DNA from: Halomicrobium katesii DSM 19301
GTDB lineage: Archaea; Halobacteriota; Halobacteria; Halobacteriales; Haloarculaceae
Assembly (NCBI RefSeq): GCF_000379085.1
Contig: NZ_KB905378.1
Span: forward strand, 269,801-333,800
Length of the DNA stretch: 64,000 nucleotides
Direction of reading: 5' to 3'
The notes under the pieces were generated by a model. That model had not been told where the DNA came from. It saw nothing but the letters and a program-made list of their open reading frames with translations, and did no database searches. Of this stretch, positions 62,549 to 64,000 are shown in pieces. The stretch's first letter is position 1. The number at the start of each line of letters is the position of its first letter. Both the position numbers and the translations under genes were made by a program.

Positions 62549-63075
62549 GCCAGTAGCTCCCGGAACTGCTCGTTGAGCTTTTGAAGCTTCGGATCGATGT
62601 TGACCGCGCAGTACCCCTGATCCGGGTTGCGCTCGTAGTAGTCCTGGTGGTACTGCTCTGCGGGATAGAACGTCTCTAGGGGCTCGACCTCCGTGACGAT
62701 CGGATCCGAATACCGGTCGCCGAGGTCGTCGATCATCGCTTCGACGGTCTCGCGCTGGGCCTCGTCGTGGTAGAAGACCGCCGAGCGATACTGGCTGCCC
62801 ACGTCGGGGCCCTGTCGGTTCTCCGTCGTCGGATCGTGCGTCGCGAAGAAGACGGTCAACACGTCCTCGTAGTCGATCACGTCCGGATCGTACTCGACCT
62901 GAACGCACTCGGCGTGGCCGGTCTCGCCCGAACAGACGGCGTCGTAACTCGGGTCCGCGACGTGGCCACCGGCGTAGCCCGACGTGACGGACTCGACGCC
63001 CTCGATCTGTTTGAACACGGCCTCGGTACACCAGAAACAGCCACCGGCAACCGTGGCGGTCTGTGGTTCACTCAT
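62545..63075 (-). CDS. msrA: Peptide methionine-(S)-S-oxide reductase
   Basis: A 176-residue enzyme repairing oxidised methionine. GGCFWC at residues 11-16 places catalytic Cys13, and GYAGGHVADPSYDAVCSGETGHAE and YHQDYYERNP are the standard motifs. Resolving cysteines may be Cys48 or the Cys in GYCAVN. It heads a two-gene unit with the thioesterase. The start ATG 63075 lies 51 bp from the second family C element. Confidence 0.95.
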   Translation of the reverse strand: MSEPQTATVAGGCFWCTEAVFKQIEGVESVTSGYAGGHVADPSYDAVCSGETGHAECVQVEYDPDVIDYEDVLTVFFATHDPTTENRQGPDVGSQYRSAVFYHDEAQRETVEAMIDDLGDRYSDPIVTEVEPLETFYPAEQYHQDYYERNPDQGYCAVNIDPKLQKLNEQFRELLA

Positions 63076-63125
63076 CGCTCTCCGGTACGTGCTATGGATA
63101 CAAAACCTGTGTGTCCGCTGGGCTC

Positions 63126-63493
63126 GTAGTGTTCAGATAAGCGACTGTCAGCGTAGTGGTGCAGACACCGAAAGCCCTCGCGCAGTTGCGGTCCCGCGAC
63201 TCGCTGCGCTCCAGTCGGTGCTTGCATCGTCGGGGTTCCCGCAACTGCGCTCGCCCTTTCATCCACCAGGGTCTAGACGGCTCAACGGCCGAATCCTGGC
63301 GTCTGTGCGAACAGGGTGAGCACAGGCTCAGGAGAGCGTGCTCTCCTGGCGGATGAAATGGCGAGTCGTGGTCCGGCATTCTGTGGCGGCACTATCTGAA
63401 CGAAGTGAAGATATCCGTCACAGAATGCCGGAGCGCGACGAGAGCTTTCGGTGTCTGTACCACTACGCTGACAGTCGCTTATCTGAACACTAC
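63126..63493 (-). mobile_element. Family C: 368-bp element with long terminal inverted repeats, copy 2
   Basis: Same organisation as copy 1 but in reverse orientation: ends GTAGTGTTCAGATAAG and its complement, core essentially the same as copy 1 read on the other strand. The ~25-bp arm segment is different (CGACTGTCAGCGTAGTGG...), yet its partner in the other arm is complementary again. Internal short frames (63092-63379, 63156-63356) come from the core. No transposase. Confidence 0.8.
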
Positions 63494-63541
63494 CTTCGCC
63501 AGCGCCCGGAGAGTTATTTCCGTCCAGCCCCTCCGAGAGGT

Positions 63542-64000
63542 ATGCGCGTACTGCGTGGCCGGGCCGCCGATCACGAGAGCGACCACGAGCGAACGTGCCA
63601 ACTGACCGCGGCCGTCGCCGACAGTCGCGTCCCCGCCCTGCGCGTCTGGCGTCCCCACAGACAGGTCGCGTTCGGCCGTCGTGACGCCCGCGAGGACGGG
63701 TACGAGCGCGCCCGCGGCATCGCTCGCGAGCGAGGGTACGCAGTCCTCGAACGGTCCGTCGGCGGGCGAGCGGTCGCGTACACCGGGACGACAGTCGCGG
63801 TCGCGCTCGCGGTGCCGACCGACGGCGATCGCTCGGGTATCCAGCGTCGTTACGACGACGCCAGCGCTCGGCTTCAGTCGGCACTCGATGTCCTCGGCGT
63901 CGACGCCAGCGAGGGAGAGCCACCGGACTCGTTCTGTCCGGGTTCACACTCGCTGCAGGCCGGCGGGAAGATCGCCGGGATCGCCCAGCGAGTCCGCCAG
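63542..64000 (+). CDS. Lipoate-protein ligase-like protein (BPL/LPL fold), cut by window end
   Basis: 153 residues are visible from ATG 63542; the gene continues beyond the window. RVWRPHRQVAFGRRDARE, LERSVGGRAVAYTGTTVAVAL and SLQAGGKIAGIAQRVRQ correspond to the LPL-fold start, the (R/S)-x-x-G-G-x-A loop and the catalytic-Lys GGKIAGI region. It is only distantly similar to the ligase at 44910-45740, so it likely serves a different biotin, lipoate or octanoyl transfer. It follows the family C element by 48 bp. Confidence 0.8.
   Translation, partial: MRVLRGRAADHESDHERTCQLTAAVADSRVPALRVWRPHRQVAFGRRDAREDGYERARGIARERGYAVLERSVGGRAVAYTGTTVAVALAVPTDGDRSGIQRRYDDASARLQSALDVLGVDASEGEPPDSFCPGSHSLQAGGKIAGIAQRVRQ

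Overview
The window reads as the chromosome of a halophilic archaeon. It is GC-rich, its proteins are strongly acidic, genes often overlap by 4 bp, and many start directly about 25-30 bp after an AT-rich TATA box, as leaderless transcripts do. It carries archaeal markers: FtsZ2 with its CdrS/CdrL regulators, NcsA, Rio2, HalX and CobY. Several families are restricted to haloarchaea, and Haloarculaceae is a plausible family, but that is inference.

Layout. 1-6.7 kb is a type IV pilus/secretion operon: a PilB-type ATPase (5' cut by the window), a PilC-type membrane platform and five small pilin-like proteins, with one unrelated reverse gene among them. 6.8-9.4 kb holds two HTH regulators and a MinD-like ATPase paired with a conserved unknown protein. 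9.4-11.8 kb is a secreted FG-GAP protein with a long (TDTP)n stalk. 12.0-17.4 kb is a late cobalamin/salvage cluster (HAD, cbiB, cobS, cobY, cobD, cbiZ, cobO). 17.7-25.5 kb holds a reductase, a 52-residue zinc protein, an S9 peptidase, a glycosyltransferase, a PP-loop enzyme and membrane proteins. 25.6-27.6 kb is a degraded, partly AT-rich island with a DUF3800-like gene, a frameshifted membrane gene and tRNA-Tyr beside a degenerate copy of its own 3' end.

27.7-30.0 kb is the cell-division locus cdrL, cdrS-ftsZ2. It is followed at 30.2-33.9 kb by a CHAT (caspase-like) protein, a convergent 45-residue membrane protein, a KaiC/RecA-like protein without an intact P-loop and a HalX receiver protein. 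34-46 kb is mixed housekeeping and signalling: ncsA, hydrolase, two histidine kinases, a TrmB-like protein without HTH, methyltransferase, nfo and lipoate ligase. 45.9-49.9 kb has a stand-alone NuoCD gene, a truncated gene, a 369-bp inverted-repeat element, an M23-like protein and a nicotinamidase-like enzyme. 50-63 kb has two tandem lipoprotein metallopeptidases, a CtBP-like dehydrogenase, SppA, an epimerase, Rio2, an APC permease fused to two UspA domains plus a free UspA, and MsrA with a thioesterase. The window ends inside a second lipoate-ligase-like gene.

The strongest unexplained signals are three families of intergenic palindromic elements. The most striking is a pair of ~369-bp elements whose core is essentially shared but whose arms carry a different, internally complementary segment in each copy. 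The CHAT/mini-membrane-protein locus and a perfect palindrome at the predicted cdrS-ftsZ2 transcription start also merit attention.
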